Notes under the pieces: model-generated
Database searches by the model: none
What the model was told of the DNA's origin: nothing
The model's input: the letters and a program-made list of their open reading frames with translations, nothing else
In this document: positions 32,211-41,168 of the stretch, piece after piece
Position numbering within the stretch: position 1 is the stretch's first letter
How the letters are laid out: every line of letters starts with the position of its first letter
Made by a program: the position numbers and the translations under genes
DNA from: Micromonospora gifhornensis
GTDB lineage: Bacteria; Actinomycetota; Actinomycetes; Mycobacteriales; Micromonosporaceae
Assembly: GCF_016863515.1 (NCBI RefSeq)
Contig: NZ_BOPA01000027.1
Location: 1 to 64,000, forward strand
Length of the DNA: 64,000 nt
Direction of reading: 5' to 3'

Positions 32211-33863
32211 TCATCGACCGACTCGCACCGCCAACCGGTCGAGGTAGCGCACCTGTAGCCATCCGAACGCGACCAGGAAGATCAGGATCATCGGTAGCGG
32301 CAGGACCGCGCCGAGGGCGAACTCGTCGGTGGCCCTCCCCCACCTGGCGAACATCATGATGGCTTCCAGCGGTGCCGGTCGATTCATCGGTGTCGACGCC
32401 ACGAGCATCGGCCAGAGCACCTGTGCGGCGGTGACCAGCCAGGTGACCAGCCCGACCAGCAGGATCATCGGCGCCGCCGGGGCGAGCATGGCGCGCCCGA
32501 ACCCACCGCCTGCCCGCCACCGGGGCTCCAGCCCACGGAACAGCACGGTGAACAGGAACAACGCGGGAATGCTGACCCAACCCGGCGGCACCAGCCCGAG
32601 GAAGGTGTTGAGCTGGTCGAAGTCACGAGCCCGCAGGTACGACTCGATGGCCAGCGGCCCGGTGCCGACGAACAGCCACGGCGCGAAGGGCAGCAGGAGC
32701 AACTCGCTGAACCGACCGAGGGGACGCAGGCCGCCGATGGCGAAGCCGGCCGCCGCCGCGACCGCGACCGTGACCACCGCCGACAGCAGGGTCGGCAGCC
32801 AGGTCGCCGTCAACATGCTGCTCAGGTCGGGAGCCGGCATCGGCGGGATCTCGGTGGTGAAACGCAGGCTGCGGGTCAGCCACGGCCAGGCCACCCACAG
32901 CATGACGGCGAACACGATCGCCCCCGCGACCGCCAGCCCGATCCGGGCCTGCCGGTTACCGGTCGACTCGGTGGCCGGGGCGGACTCGGCGACCGGACCG
33001 GACTTGCTGACCACGCCCTCCGGGTGCTCGCGGTGGGTGACGGCCTCGTCGACCACCTCGATGCGGACCCTGGTGAGCAGCAGCAGGACCGTCGCCGCCA
33101 GGCCGAGCAAGGCCAGCGGGATCAGCAGCAGCACCGCTGCGGCGGAGCCGCCACCGAGGTCCATACGCTGCAGGGATTGGGTGACCACGTGCGCCACGGG
33201 GGTACGGCTGTTGCCCGTCATCAGCGTCGCGGTGAAGGTCTGCAGGGTGACCGCGATGATGCCGAGCATCAGCAGACCGGCGACGGTCAGCGCGGCCGGC
33301 AGGGCGTCGCGGCGGTGCGGCCGGCCGCGGAGCGTGCCGAGGAAGGCGGTGGTGGCGATCGCCACCACCAGTCCGGCGCCGGTGACTGCGGTGAACTCCA
33401 CGAGGGTCGCGAGGGGACGGTCCAGCATCGTGCCGGGTTCCACCCGGTCGAGGCGCCAACCGATGAGCAGCGCCACCGGCGCGTACCCGGCGACCGGGAG
33501 CACGACCAGGGTCCGCAGCGCCAGCCGGGCCGGGCGTCCGGCGCGGTCGGCGAGCAGTGCCAGCACCGGGGCGACAAGCAGGGCCAACGCCAGCGGTACC
33601 AGCGCCAGGAGCAGGGCCGAGCCCAGGTCACCGAGGAATCCCCGGGTGAAGAGGGCTTCGTAGTTGGCGGCGCCCACACTCTCGCTGGGGCCGACCATCC
33701 GGTCACGGGTGGTCGAGCGCCCCAGGGCCTGCACGGTGGGGAGCAGGTACGACCAGGCGAGGGCGAGTAGGGCGGGAAGCAGCAGGACGAATCCGATACC
33801 GATCCGGGTACCGCTGTTCGGTCCGGCACGGCCTGCCGTCATCGTGGGTGCTGCCACGCTCAT
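32211..33863 (-). CDS. ABC-transporter permease-like membrane protein, orphan
   Basis: A 550-residue protein from ATG 33863 with GAGGAG upstream and about 12-14 hydrophobic segments in two halves separated by a polar linker (around EHPEGVVSKSGPVAESAPAT). The N-terminal half begins like a sugar-type permease (GIGFVLLLPALLALAWSYLLP, ALGRSTTRDRM) and the second half is similar, so it looks like two MalF/MalG-type permeases fused. No binding protein or ATPase gene is adjacent, so its partners, if any, lie elsewhere. Assignment is by topology and moderate. Confidence 0.6.
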   Translation of the reverse strand: MSVAAPTMTAGRAGPNSGTRIGIGFVLLLPALLALAWSYLLPTVQALGRSTTRDRMVGPSESVGAANYEALFTRGFLGDLGSALLLALVPLALALLVAPVLALLADRAGRPARLALRTLVVLPVAGYAPVALLIGWRLDRVEPGTMLDRPLATLVEFTAVTGAGLVVAIATTAFLGTLRGRPHRRDALPAALTVAGLLMLGIIAVTLQTFTATLMTGNSRTPVAHVVTQSLQRMDLGGGSAAAVLLLIPLALLGLAATVLLLLTRVRIEVVDEAVTHREHPEGVVSKSGPVAESAPATESTGNRQARIGLAVAGAIVFAVMLWVAWPWLTRSLRFTTEIPPMPAPDLSSMLTATWLPTLLSAVVTVAVAAAAGFAIGGLRPLGRFSELLLLPFAPWLFVGTGPLAIESYLRARDFDQLNTFLGLVPPGWVSIPALFLFTVLFRGLEPRWRAGGGFGRAMLAPAAPMILLVGLVTWLVTAAQVLWPMLVASTPMNRPAPLEAIMMFARWGRATDEFALGAVLPLPMILIFLVAFGWLQVRYLDRLAVRVGR

Positions 33864-33992
33864 GGTGCTCCTCGTCTCGTCGGACTCCTCGGCCGGGCCT
33901 GACGATAAGCACAGCGATCAACCCTGCGCCACCTGACGAACGGGTGCACCTCATCGATGTCGCCGCCGTTGAGTACGGGCACGTCGGCATCG

Positions 33993-34010
33993 CTGAGTAC
34001 AGATACTCAG
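33993..34010. promoter_or_regulatory. CTGAGTA-N4-TACTCAG palindrome
   Basis: A perfect seven-base inverted repeat with a four-base spacer in the 291-bp gap between the divergent permease and DUF2786 genes. It is more A/T-rich than its surroundings, as operators usually are. No adjacent regulator gene. The rest of the gap shows no gene. Confidence 0.5.
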
Positions 34011-34154
34011 AGCGGGCGGATCGTGCCGCCCGGCGGCGTCATCGGGTGGCGGGCGACAGCTCCGTCGGGTGTTGTCGCGCTCGGGAGGAGTGACCACCGT
34101 CGCTGATCCGGCCACTGGCCGGAAGGCCCGGCCCGGACTCCGTAGCCTGGGCTG

Positions 34155-35381
34155 GTGACATCGGTGCGGGAGCGGATCAGGGCGGTTCTCGCCGGGGCAA
34201 TCGACTACGAGGCGGGGCTGGACGCCCTGGCCGTGACGCGGTCGACCGAGGTCGATCCGGAGCTGGTGGCCGCGAAGGACGAGGCGTGCGCGCGGCTGTG
34301 GCGGGGCGGATGGCAGCCGGCCGAGGTGCACCGGGTGGTCGCCCGACGGGGTCAACCGCGCCAGGCCGACCTGGTGACCGACGCGGTCGCCGCGTACCTG
34401 CGACGGTTTCCCCGCGACGCGGTCGACGAGCGGTGGCTGGCGCAGGCGGACGCTCTCGGCGCGCGGGTCTGGTGGACCGGCGACGCGACGTACGTCGACG
34501 AGCTTGCCGCTCGCTGGCGGCTCGACCGGGTGGCCGTACTCGATCTGCTTGTGGGTCTGCTCGTCATCCTGGCCGCGCTCCCGCCGATCGAGGTGCTGGT
34601 GCCCCCGCCCGGGTCCGCTCCCCCGCCGGGCGGCGGGTCGGGCCGTGCCGGGGCGTCCCGGATCGACGCCCGGCTGCTGGACCGGGTACGCGCCCTGCTG
34701 GCCAAGGCGGAGTCCACGACCTTTCCGGCCGAGGCGGAGACGTACACCGCCAAGGCCCAGGAGTTGGTCACCCGACACAGCCTGGACGAGGCGCTGCTGG
34801 CCGCCCGGGGCAGTGACGCGACGCCGGTGGTGCCGTACGCGCGGCGCATCGGCGTGGATCATCCGCATGAGCGGGAGAAGGCGTCCCTGCTGGATGTCGT
34901 CGCCCGAGCCAACCGCTGCCACACGGTGTCGTCACCGGAACTGGCGTTCAGCACCGTCTTCGGTTTCGACACCGACATCGACGCGGTCGACCTGCTCTAC
35001 ACCTCCCTGCTGGTGCAGGCGCACCGGGCGATGGCCCGGGCCGAGCCGCCGGGCGGCAAGGCCGGCCGGAACCGCCTCAAGGCGTTCCGGCAGTCCTTCC
35101 TGGTGGCGTTCGCCGTCCGGATCGACGAACGGCTGACCGACGCGGCACAGCGTGCGTTGGCCCAGGTCACCGGCGGGAGCGACGGGACGGGGGTGAGCGA
35201 TCCGGTCGACCTGCTGCCGGTGCTGGCCTCCCGGGACGAGCAGGTCCGCGAGACCATGCGGCGGGTCTTCCCGCACACGGTGCGGGCCCGGGCCAGCCGG
35301 GTGGAAAGCCACGAGGGCTGGGAGTCCGGTCGGCAGGCCGCCGACCGCGCCACCCTGCCGACCGACACCCCGAGGCGCTGA
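34155..35381 (+). CDS. DUF2786-domain protein
   Basis: A 408-residue protein from GTG 34155. The N-terminal 150 residues are helical with a hydrophobic stretch (VAVLDLLVGLLVILAALPPI). A Gly/Pro linker leads into the DUF2786 motif DRVRALLAKAESTTFPAEAETYTAKAQELVTRHSLDEAL, then a C-terminal domain with RRIGVDHPHEREKASLLDVVARANRCHTV. DUF2786 occurs in phage (Mu-like) and bacterial proteins and has no established activity. It marks the left edge of the defence-like region but may be unrelated to it. Confidence 0.82.
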   Translation: MTSVRERIRAVLAGAIDYEAGLDALAVTRSTEVDPELVAAKDEACARLWRGGWQPAEVHRVVARRGQPRQADLVTDAVAAYLRRFPRDAVDERWLAQADALGARVWWTGDATYVDELAARWRLDRVAVLDLLVGLLVILAALPPIEVLVPPPGSAPPPGGGSGRAGASRIDARLLDRVRALLAKAESTTFPAEAETYTAKAQELVTRHSLDEALLAARGSDATPVVPYARRIGVDHPHEREKASLLDVVARANRCHTVSSPELAFSTVFGFDTDIDAVDLLYTSLLVQAHRAMARAEPPGGKAGRNRLKAFRQSFLVAFAVRIDERLTDAAQRALAQVTGGSDGTGVSDPVDLLPVLASRDEQVRETMRRVFPHTVRARASRVESHEGWESGRQAADRATLPTDTPRR

Positions 35382-35440
35382 TAGCCCGGTGAGATGAACC
35401 GGCGCAGACTCGGAGGACCCTGACGCCATCCCCCGGGCGT

Positions 35441-38400
35441 TCAGCTCCGCAAGTCTGCGGCGATCTTACGAGCGAGGTTTTCGACTCTCGTCAGCCGAAT
35501 GGTGGCCACTTCGGTAAGTGATCTCCGACCGTAAGTCTCCAGCGTCGCCCGGAAGATCGATTCCCGGTTGACCCAACCGAGCCTGCTGGCATGAGCGGCC
35601 ATCACCGTGGCCAGTTCCTCCGGTGGGATTTCGTCGAGGCTGCGCGGCCCCAGGGTTCGTAGCGCCCATCGGGGTTGGCTGGGCAGTCGGTACGTGGACG
35701 GCTGCACGCCGGGCTCACGAAGTGGGTTGTCCTGGACCAGCAGTCCACGGCGAACCGCAGCGCTGATGACCTTGTTGATCGCGCTGGCCGACGCCCTGGT
35801 TACGCGGTGACCTCCGGCGGCCTTGACGTAGGCGGTTTGCAGCCGTTCGCCGACCACCGGTCCTTCACATTCGACGATGGCGAGTAGTGCTTCCCGCATT
35901 CCGGTCGGGGCCGGATCGGCGGGACGCGGCGCGGTGCCTTGATAGATCTCGTACGGCGCAAGCCGCAGGGATCCGGATTCGATCGGAGCTGCTGGCGCGT
36001 TCGACGAGGCAGAATCCCGCTCCGCCTCGATCTCAGGCTCAACCTCGGGCTCGATCTCAGGCTCAACCTCAACCTCGGGTTCGGGTTCGGGTTCGGGTTC
36101 GGGTTCGGCATGATAAACGGTGACGTCCTCGGCGGGCTCCTGCGCTCGCGTGGGTGGTTCTTGTCCGTTGTCCGGATCGGCCCAGTCGGAGGGGTGGATG
36201 CCCCGTCGATCCAGCGCTGCCCACAGGTCGCGCAGCACGGCTGCCTCGTCCACCACGAACGCGGACTCCGGGATGCGGAAGAACTCCCATCCGCAGCGTT
36301 CCAGCTCCCGTTGCCGCGCCATGTCAGCCTCGTACCGGTCCGGGCCATGCCAGGCGTCACCGTCGCACTCGATGGCGAGCCGGCCGTGCGGACCGACCAC
36401 CACCAGGTCGATCACGTAGCCGATGGCCTCGTACTGCGGTACGACGGTGAATCCACGCCCGACCAGCCGGTTGTAGACGCGCTGCTCGAAGAGGGAGTCG
36501 AACGGCGCGACCCGCTCGTCTTCGGGCACGCTGGTGGGCAGTTCGACGCCCTCATACTCGGAGGGACGCGCGGCCACGCCATAGCAGTAGTCCAGCAACT
36601 GATAGCGCATGTCCTCCGGGTTACCGATGTCGCTGGAGCGGATCGAGTGGAAGACCCACATCTGGTCCTTGGCGCGAGAGGCCGCAACGTTGTAGCGCTG
36701 CAGGTACATCTCGCTCGTGGCCGCGCCGATGCGCGTCCCCGGCTCGATCGCCGCGACCATGCTGAGGAACATGACGTCACGCTCGGAGCCCTGGAAGTCC
36801 GCCGAGTCGCCGCAGCGCAGGTCACGTCGCTCCCACTCAGCCGGGTCGAGCTGCTCCAGCAGCAGTCGCTGGATGTGCTTGGCCTGGTGGGGTCCCTGTA
36901 GTGAGATCACGCCGAAGGTCAAGCCGTCGTAGCGAGGATCCTGCGTGCACGCCAGAACCTGCCTGGCGATCGCCTCGGCCTCGGGGGGATTCACCTTGGC
37001 GGTCGTGCCACGCACGTAGCCGTTCTCGACGTACACGGGCTTGATCGGCTCCAGCCGGTCGGCACCGTACTGGCGCACCGGGATGAGCCGGATGTTCTCC
37101 GGCTCGTAGGCGATCCGGTTCGAGAAGTTGATGATCTCCGGAACGCAGCGACGGTGCTCAGTCAGCGGAATCAGGCCGGTGAAGCGCATCTTGGCCTCGT
37201 CGAAGAGGCTTCGCTTCGGATCCTGCCAGGACGCCCGGTACGGGTCGTCGTAGAGATACTGGGACGCGAGGTCACGCAGATGCTGCTGATCGACACCGAC
37301 CGCGGCGGGTGAGACCTGTTTGTCGTCACCGATGACCACGATCTTCGGGGCGAGATACTGAAGGAACGCCGCCGCCAACCCGGCCTGAGACGCCTCGTCC
37401 ACGATCACCACGTCGAACATGTTCGGCTGGACCTGCAACTGCTCCGCGATCCGGTAGAGCGGCATGATCCACACCGGTACCGAAGAACGGCAGCGGTCCA
37501 TGGCCTGGCGGATCTCCGCGCGACGCAGGTGGGCGTATTTTCCGGTGCCCTTGCCGAGACTGCGGACGAGTTGTCCGTACTGTTGCAGGTTGGCTCGCGC
37601 CGAGCCGCTGATTCGTCCCGGTGACGCGGCGTGCCGCCAGGCGCGCTCGGCGGCCAGTTCCTCGACGTGGTGACGGATCGTCCGTTCGACCTCGCTGATC
37701 TTTGCCTGGAGCCGGTTGAGGTCGGCGACCTGCCGGTCGGCCAGCCACGCGCCCACCACGGCCCAGTCCCAGGCCCGCTCCCAGCCGAGCAGACGGCTGT
37801 CCCACAGCGGGTCGTCGGGGCTGGCGACGATCGCTTCGTACACCCTCGCGGCCTGCTGCCGCAGCGGGGCGCCGAGCTTGTCGCGCCGCTGCGCCTGCGC
37901 ACGCGCCTCGACCAGACGAGCGATGCGGTGAACCGCCACGGCGTAGCCGTTGACGTCGCGGTCGGCAACGGCCTTGGCCAGGTCGAGTAGCACCGGTGAC
38001 GCGCCCGGATCATGCACCAGGGCGGCGACCGGCTCGCCAGCCGCATCGACTGCGGCCCGCGTCACGAGCAGGAGATCGTCGGCGGCCGCCGCGTCGACCA
38101 GAGAGGCGTAGGCACGCACCGCAGAAAGGTCGGCCCACTGCGGACGCGGCAGGCGCCATGCGGCGAAGTGCTGCTCCAACGCGGCGAGGTCGGCGCCGAG
38201 GGCGAGGACTCGTCGCAGCTGTTGAAGCTCGGTGACGTGCCAGGTGAGTCGCTCCTGGAAAGTGTCCTCGGGCGGCACGACGACACTTGTGGGCCAGGCC
38301 CGATCCAGTGCGGTCAACAGCCGGGTCGCCTCCGTCCAGGCGACGAAGGAGTCGATGGCCGCGACCGAGGTGGGCGGTTGCCCGTCTACGCGTACGTGGG

Positions 38401-40699
38401 TGAACAGGTCGCGTGCCGCCTTCACCGGCTTCGCGGCCAACATGCCCAGCACAGGCGTCCCGTCGGCAGCGACCTTGATCTTTCCGCCGACGGTCAGATG
38501 GTCCCTCAGGTGACGCGCGAGCGCCACCAGCGGCGCCAGATCGGCACTGGTCGAGCTGACCTCGGTGATACCGAGAGTCCGCACCGGCGCCTGCGCCTGC
38601 TCGGTGAGCTGCTGCACCTGGGTGGCCCGGTCCTGCCAGACCTGGCCACGGCCGGAAATCACATCGGCCAGCGCCTCCGCCATCCAGGCTTCCCGTCGCC
38701 GGGCCAGGTCGTCGGCGGTGTCGGCGAGCTGGTGCAGCTGCTGTTGCAGCACCGCGCGCTGGGCCGGCGCCAGGGCGCGAATCGTCGCGAAGGCGGGATG
38801 TTCCCGTCCATCCTGATACGTCTCGTGGGCAGCACGGGCCTGGGTCTCGGCAGCGACCACCGCCGAGAAGTCGGCGGGCGGCACCAGTGTCGCCGGGTCG
38901 ACCAACGTGTCCTGGGACGCCTCCTCGTCGGCAATCAACCGCGCGTCACGCAACAGCCGCAACCATTCGACCAGTTCCGCTGCCGTCAGGGGCGGCCGGT
39001 CAGACGGATCGGCGGGCGCCAGCGGACCGAGCCATCCGTAATGCTGCTCATCGGCACGATGCGCCGTGGCGATCGCCGCGAGTGTTCCCTGGTACGGGCC
39101 TCGGTCGTGCACCAGCACCTCAGCAGAGCGCACATCGACCACCCGCCGGAAGAGCAGCGCACGCTGCCGTCGCAGCCGGTCGATGGCGTCCAGGTGGTGC
39201 TGGATCCGGCCCGCGATCTCGTCGGCGTCGAAGTCGATGGCCCGTTGCGAGATGGTGTTGACGGCGACCTTCAGATCGGCCATGTCTTCGCGCGATGCAC
39301 CGACGACCGCAACCGACAGCGGCCTGATCACCGCGGGCAGCTTCGCCCGCACCTCCTTGAGTGCCCGGTCCGTCTGCGCCGTGACCAACACCCGCTTGCC
39401 CTGCGCCAGCAGGTGGCTGAGCAACGCGGCGGCGGTGTGGGTCTTACCCGTGCCGGGCGGCCCCTGCACCAGCGTCTGGGCGTGCCGGTCGACCTGCCGC
39501 AGGATCTGCAACTGCTTGTCGTTCACCGGCAACGGCAGGTACGCCTCATCGTCCACCGCCACCAGCGCGCCCGGCGTGTGGTCGGTCTCCACCGCCGGCC
39601 GGTGATCCGGGTCCACCAGCGGGAGGATCCCCTCCGGCACGGTCTCCGAGTCGATCAGCTGTTCGCGGATGCGCTCCAGCACCTCGACGAGGCCGTGATT
39701 GCGTCGGCGCAGCACGATCGCCGGGGCCAGCGTCACTTCCGCGGTCTCTGTGGCAGCCCGTCCCGGCTTTTCCGTCTCGATGTAGACCGCATCCGGGTCG
39801 AGGCTGTTCGCGACGCGTTGCAGCAGCTCCCCGATGGCCGCCAGGTCGAGCGGGTGGTGCGCGTAGGAGCGGCCCAGTTCCCGCACCTCGCCGATGTGCC
39901 GTGACCTGGTCAGGTGCGAGTCAAGCATGTCGAGTTCCAGCCGCAGCGGCTCGACCGACGCGGCTGCGGTGATGCGCAGGGTGCCGCTCACCGGGTCCAG
40001 TTCGATGTTCACCGGGACGGTGATCAGGTGCCGTCGCACCGCAGGGTGATCGGCCGGACGCCAGACGAGGCAACCGACGGCGAGGACCAGTTCCTTCTCC
40101 TCCGCCTTGCTGGCTGCTTCCGCCTGCATCGAGAACAGCGCGCCGTACGCGTCACGAACTGGCTTGTCGATGCGCTCTCGCTGCGCCCACTGCGTCCAGC
40201 CGATCAGCCACCGCCGGTACGCCTGCTCGACCCACGGGTGATCGGCCAACCGCAGCATCTCGGGCTGCGATTCCTCATCCTCCGCGTCCTCGTCCTCGTT
40301 CTCGTCCACGGCCTCGGGCTCTGGCCCGGGGATCTCGAGACGGAGCTTCGGTTCGACATCCGGGTCATCGAATCCGCCGTCCAACCATCGCACCACCTCC
40401 GGGCTCGGGACCGGCACGCGTACCGGGTCCAGGCGATCGATGTGCCCGATCTCGTCGCCCGGCTCCGGCGTCACGTCCCAGTGGGCGAAGTGCACCGCCG
40501 GGTGCCGCGGGATGTCACGCATCCAGGCGACCTCGTACCCGTCCAACGTGCGCGGCGCCGTGATGGCGGACTGCTGAGCCCGTGCCAGGAACTCGAACAG
40601 TCGCACCGCGCGGTCGATACGGCTCGCTGGGGCGGTGTGCAAAACGGAAGTTCCTTCCAGAAGCGGTTGCGGATCGAAGCAAGTCATGTCGTCAGTCAT
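35441..40699 (-). CDS. giant SF1 helicase with Vsr/DUF559-like nuclease
   Basis: A 1752-residue protein. Residues 1-390 are an N-terminal region with an acidic stretch (near 130-145). A UPF1-like SF1 helicase follows: Walker A QGPPGTGKTHTAAALL (413-420), a 600-residue helical insertion, Walker B VVIVDEASQAGLA (about 1100), then IPLTEHRRCVPEIINF and GSERDVMFLSMV. A nuclease domain near 1395-1500 reads FDSLFEQRVYNRLVGRGF, AIGYVIDLVVVGPHGRLAIE and CDGDAWHGPDRYEADMARQ, the Vsr/DUF559 pattern. After a Glu-Pro repeat comes a DUF3320-like winged end. Such DUF4011/DUF3320-type helicase-nucleases occur in defence islands and are thought to attack foreign DNA. Weak ribosome site (GGGG six bases upstream). 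Confidence 0.88.
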   Translation of the reverse strand: MTDDMTCFDPQPLLEGTSVLHTAPASRIDRAVRLFEFLARAQQSAITAPRTLDGYEVAWMRDIPRHPAVHFAHWDVTPEPGDEIGHIDRLDPVRVPVPSPEVVRWLDGGFDDPDVEPKLRLEIPGPEPEAVDENEDEDAEDEESQPEMLRLADHPWVEQAYRRWLIGWTQWAQRERIDKPVRDAYGALFSMQAEAASKAEEKELVLAVGCLVWRPADHPAVRRHLITVPVNIELDPVSGTLRITAAASVEPLRLELDMLDSHLTRSRHIGEVRELGRSYAHHPLDLAAIGELLQRVANSLDPDAVYIETEKPGRAATETAEVTLAPAIVLRRRNHGLVEVLERIREQLIDSETVPEGILPLVDPDHRPAVETDHTPGALVAVDDEAYLPLPVNDKQLQILRQVDRHAQTLVQGPPGTGKTHTAAALLSHLLAQGKRVLVTAQTDRALKEVRAKLPAVIRPLSVAVVGASREDMADLKVAVNTISQRAIDFDADEIAGRIQHHLDAIDRLRRQRALLFRRVVDVRSAEVLVHDRGPYQGTLAAIATAHRADEQHYGWLGPLAPADPSDRPPLTAAELVEWLRLLRDARLIADEEASQDTLVDPATLVPPADFSAVVAAETQARAAHETYQDGREHPAFATIRALAPAQRAVLQQQLHQLADTADDLARRREAWMAEALADVISGRGQVWQDRATQVQQLTEQAQAPVRTLGITEVSSTSADLAPLVALARHLRDHLTVGGKIKVAADGTPVLGMLAAKPVKAARDLFTHVRVDGQPPTSVAAIDSFVAWTEATRLLTALDRAWPTSVVVPPEDTFQERLTWHVTELQQLRRVLALGADLAALEQHFAAWRLPRPQWADLSAVRAYASLVDAAAADDLLLVTRAAVDAAGEPVAALVHDPGASPVLLDLAKAVADRDVNGYAVAVHRIARLVEARAQAQRRDKLGAPLRQQAARVYEAIVASPDDPLWDSRLLGWERAWDWAVVGAWLADRQVADLNRLQAKISEVERTIRHHVEELAAERAWRHAASPGRISGSARANLQQYGQLVRSLGKGTGKYAHLRRAEIRQAMDRCRSSVPVWIMPLYRIAEQLQVQPNMFDVVIVDEASQAGLAAAFLQYLAPKIVVIGDDKQVSPAAVGVDQQHLRDLASQYLYDDPYRASWQDPKRSLFDEAKMRFTGLIPLTEHRRCVPEIINFSNRIAYEPENIRLIPVRQYGADRLEPIKPVYVENGYVRGTTAKVNPPEAEAIARQVLACTQDPRYDGLTFGVISLQGPHQAKHIQRLLLEQLDPAEWERRDLRCGDSADFQGSERDVMFLSMVAAIEPGTRIGAATSEMYLQRYNVAASRAKDQMWVFHSIRSSDIGNPEDMRYQLLDYCYGVAARPSEYEGVELPTSVPEDERVAPFDSLFEQRVYNRLVGRGFTVVPQYEAIGYVIDLVVVGPHGRLAIECDGDAWHGPDRYEADMARQRELERCGWEFFRIPESAFVVDEAAVLRDLWAALDRRGIHPSDWADPDNGQEPPTRAQEPAEDVTVYHAEPEPEPEPEPEVEVEPEIEPEVEPEIEAERDSASSNAPAAPIESGSLRLAPYEIYQGTAPRPADPAPTGMREALLAIVECEGPVVGERLQTAYVKAAGGHRVTRASASAINKVISAAVRRGLLVQDNPLREPGVQPSTYRLPSQPRWALRTLGPRSLDEIPPEELATVMAAHASRLGWVNRESIFRATLETYGRRSLTEVATIRLTRVENLARKIAADLRS
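36075..36109. repeat. TCGGGT hexamer repeat encoding Glu-Pro linker
   Basis: Five to six tandem TCGGGT units, preceded by related imperfect repeats back to about 36000. They encode an acidic Glu-Pro/Glu-Val linker between the nuclease and the C-terminal domain of the helicase. The repeat could expand or contract in frame. Confidence 0.75.
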
Positions 40700-40781
40700 G
40701 GCGAACCCCGACCGAAACTAGTCGTAATACGACAGATGCTGCTGCTGGTCGTTCGGAGGGTTCTCCGAGCCGTACGGAGGA

Positions 40782-41168
40782 TCATGGGCCGCCGGACGGA
40801 CGCGCCCTCTGAAGAGTGCTGCGCAGTTGGGGCAACAGCGCGGTGACGTCCTCGTGCCAGCCGCGTAGTTCGGCGACTGTCGGCGCCAACTCGTACGTGT
40901 GGTGATGCATCGCCCGGCACAGCCCGTGCCAGGCGATACGCGCGGTCGAGGCCGCCTCGGTGCCGGCGAAGACCGGCAGGGCGAGCAGTTGGTGACGCAT
41001 GGGCCGGTCGGCGACGGACGGGGCGACCAGGTTCCAGTAGTCGCGCAGTCCTTCTTCGAGGGCGAGCCGGGTCAGGCAGGCGGATCCGCGCTGCCAGCAG
41101 CGGCGCATGCAGGTCGGCGGGGTGTGCAGCAGCTCACCGGCGGCGCGCAGGTAGTCCTGTGGGGTCAT
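40782..41168 (-). CDS. small helical protein, HEPN-like, partner of SMC-type ATPase
   Basis: A 128-residue all-helical protein from an ATG that overlaps the ATPase stop by four bases (ATGA), so the two are translated as a unit. Visible segments are QDYLRAAGELLHTPPTCMRR, CLTRLALEEGLRDYWNLVAP and ARIAWHGLCRAMHHHTYELA followed by PTVAELRGWHEDVTALL. The CRAMHHH sequence fits an R-x4-H motif of the kind used by HEPN ribonucleases, on a helix of the right length. It lacks the usual polar residue after the Arg, so the call is tentative. It could equally be a regulatory or adaptor subunit. No antitoxin-like gene lies beside it. Confidence 0.5.
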   Translation of the reverse strand: MTPQDYLRAAGELLHTPPTCMRRCWQRGSACLTRLALEEGLRDYWNLVAPSVADRPMRHQLLALPVFAGTEAASTARIAWHGLCRAMHHHTYELAPTVAELRGWHEDVTALLPQLRSTLQRARPSGGP

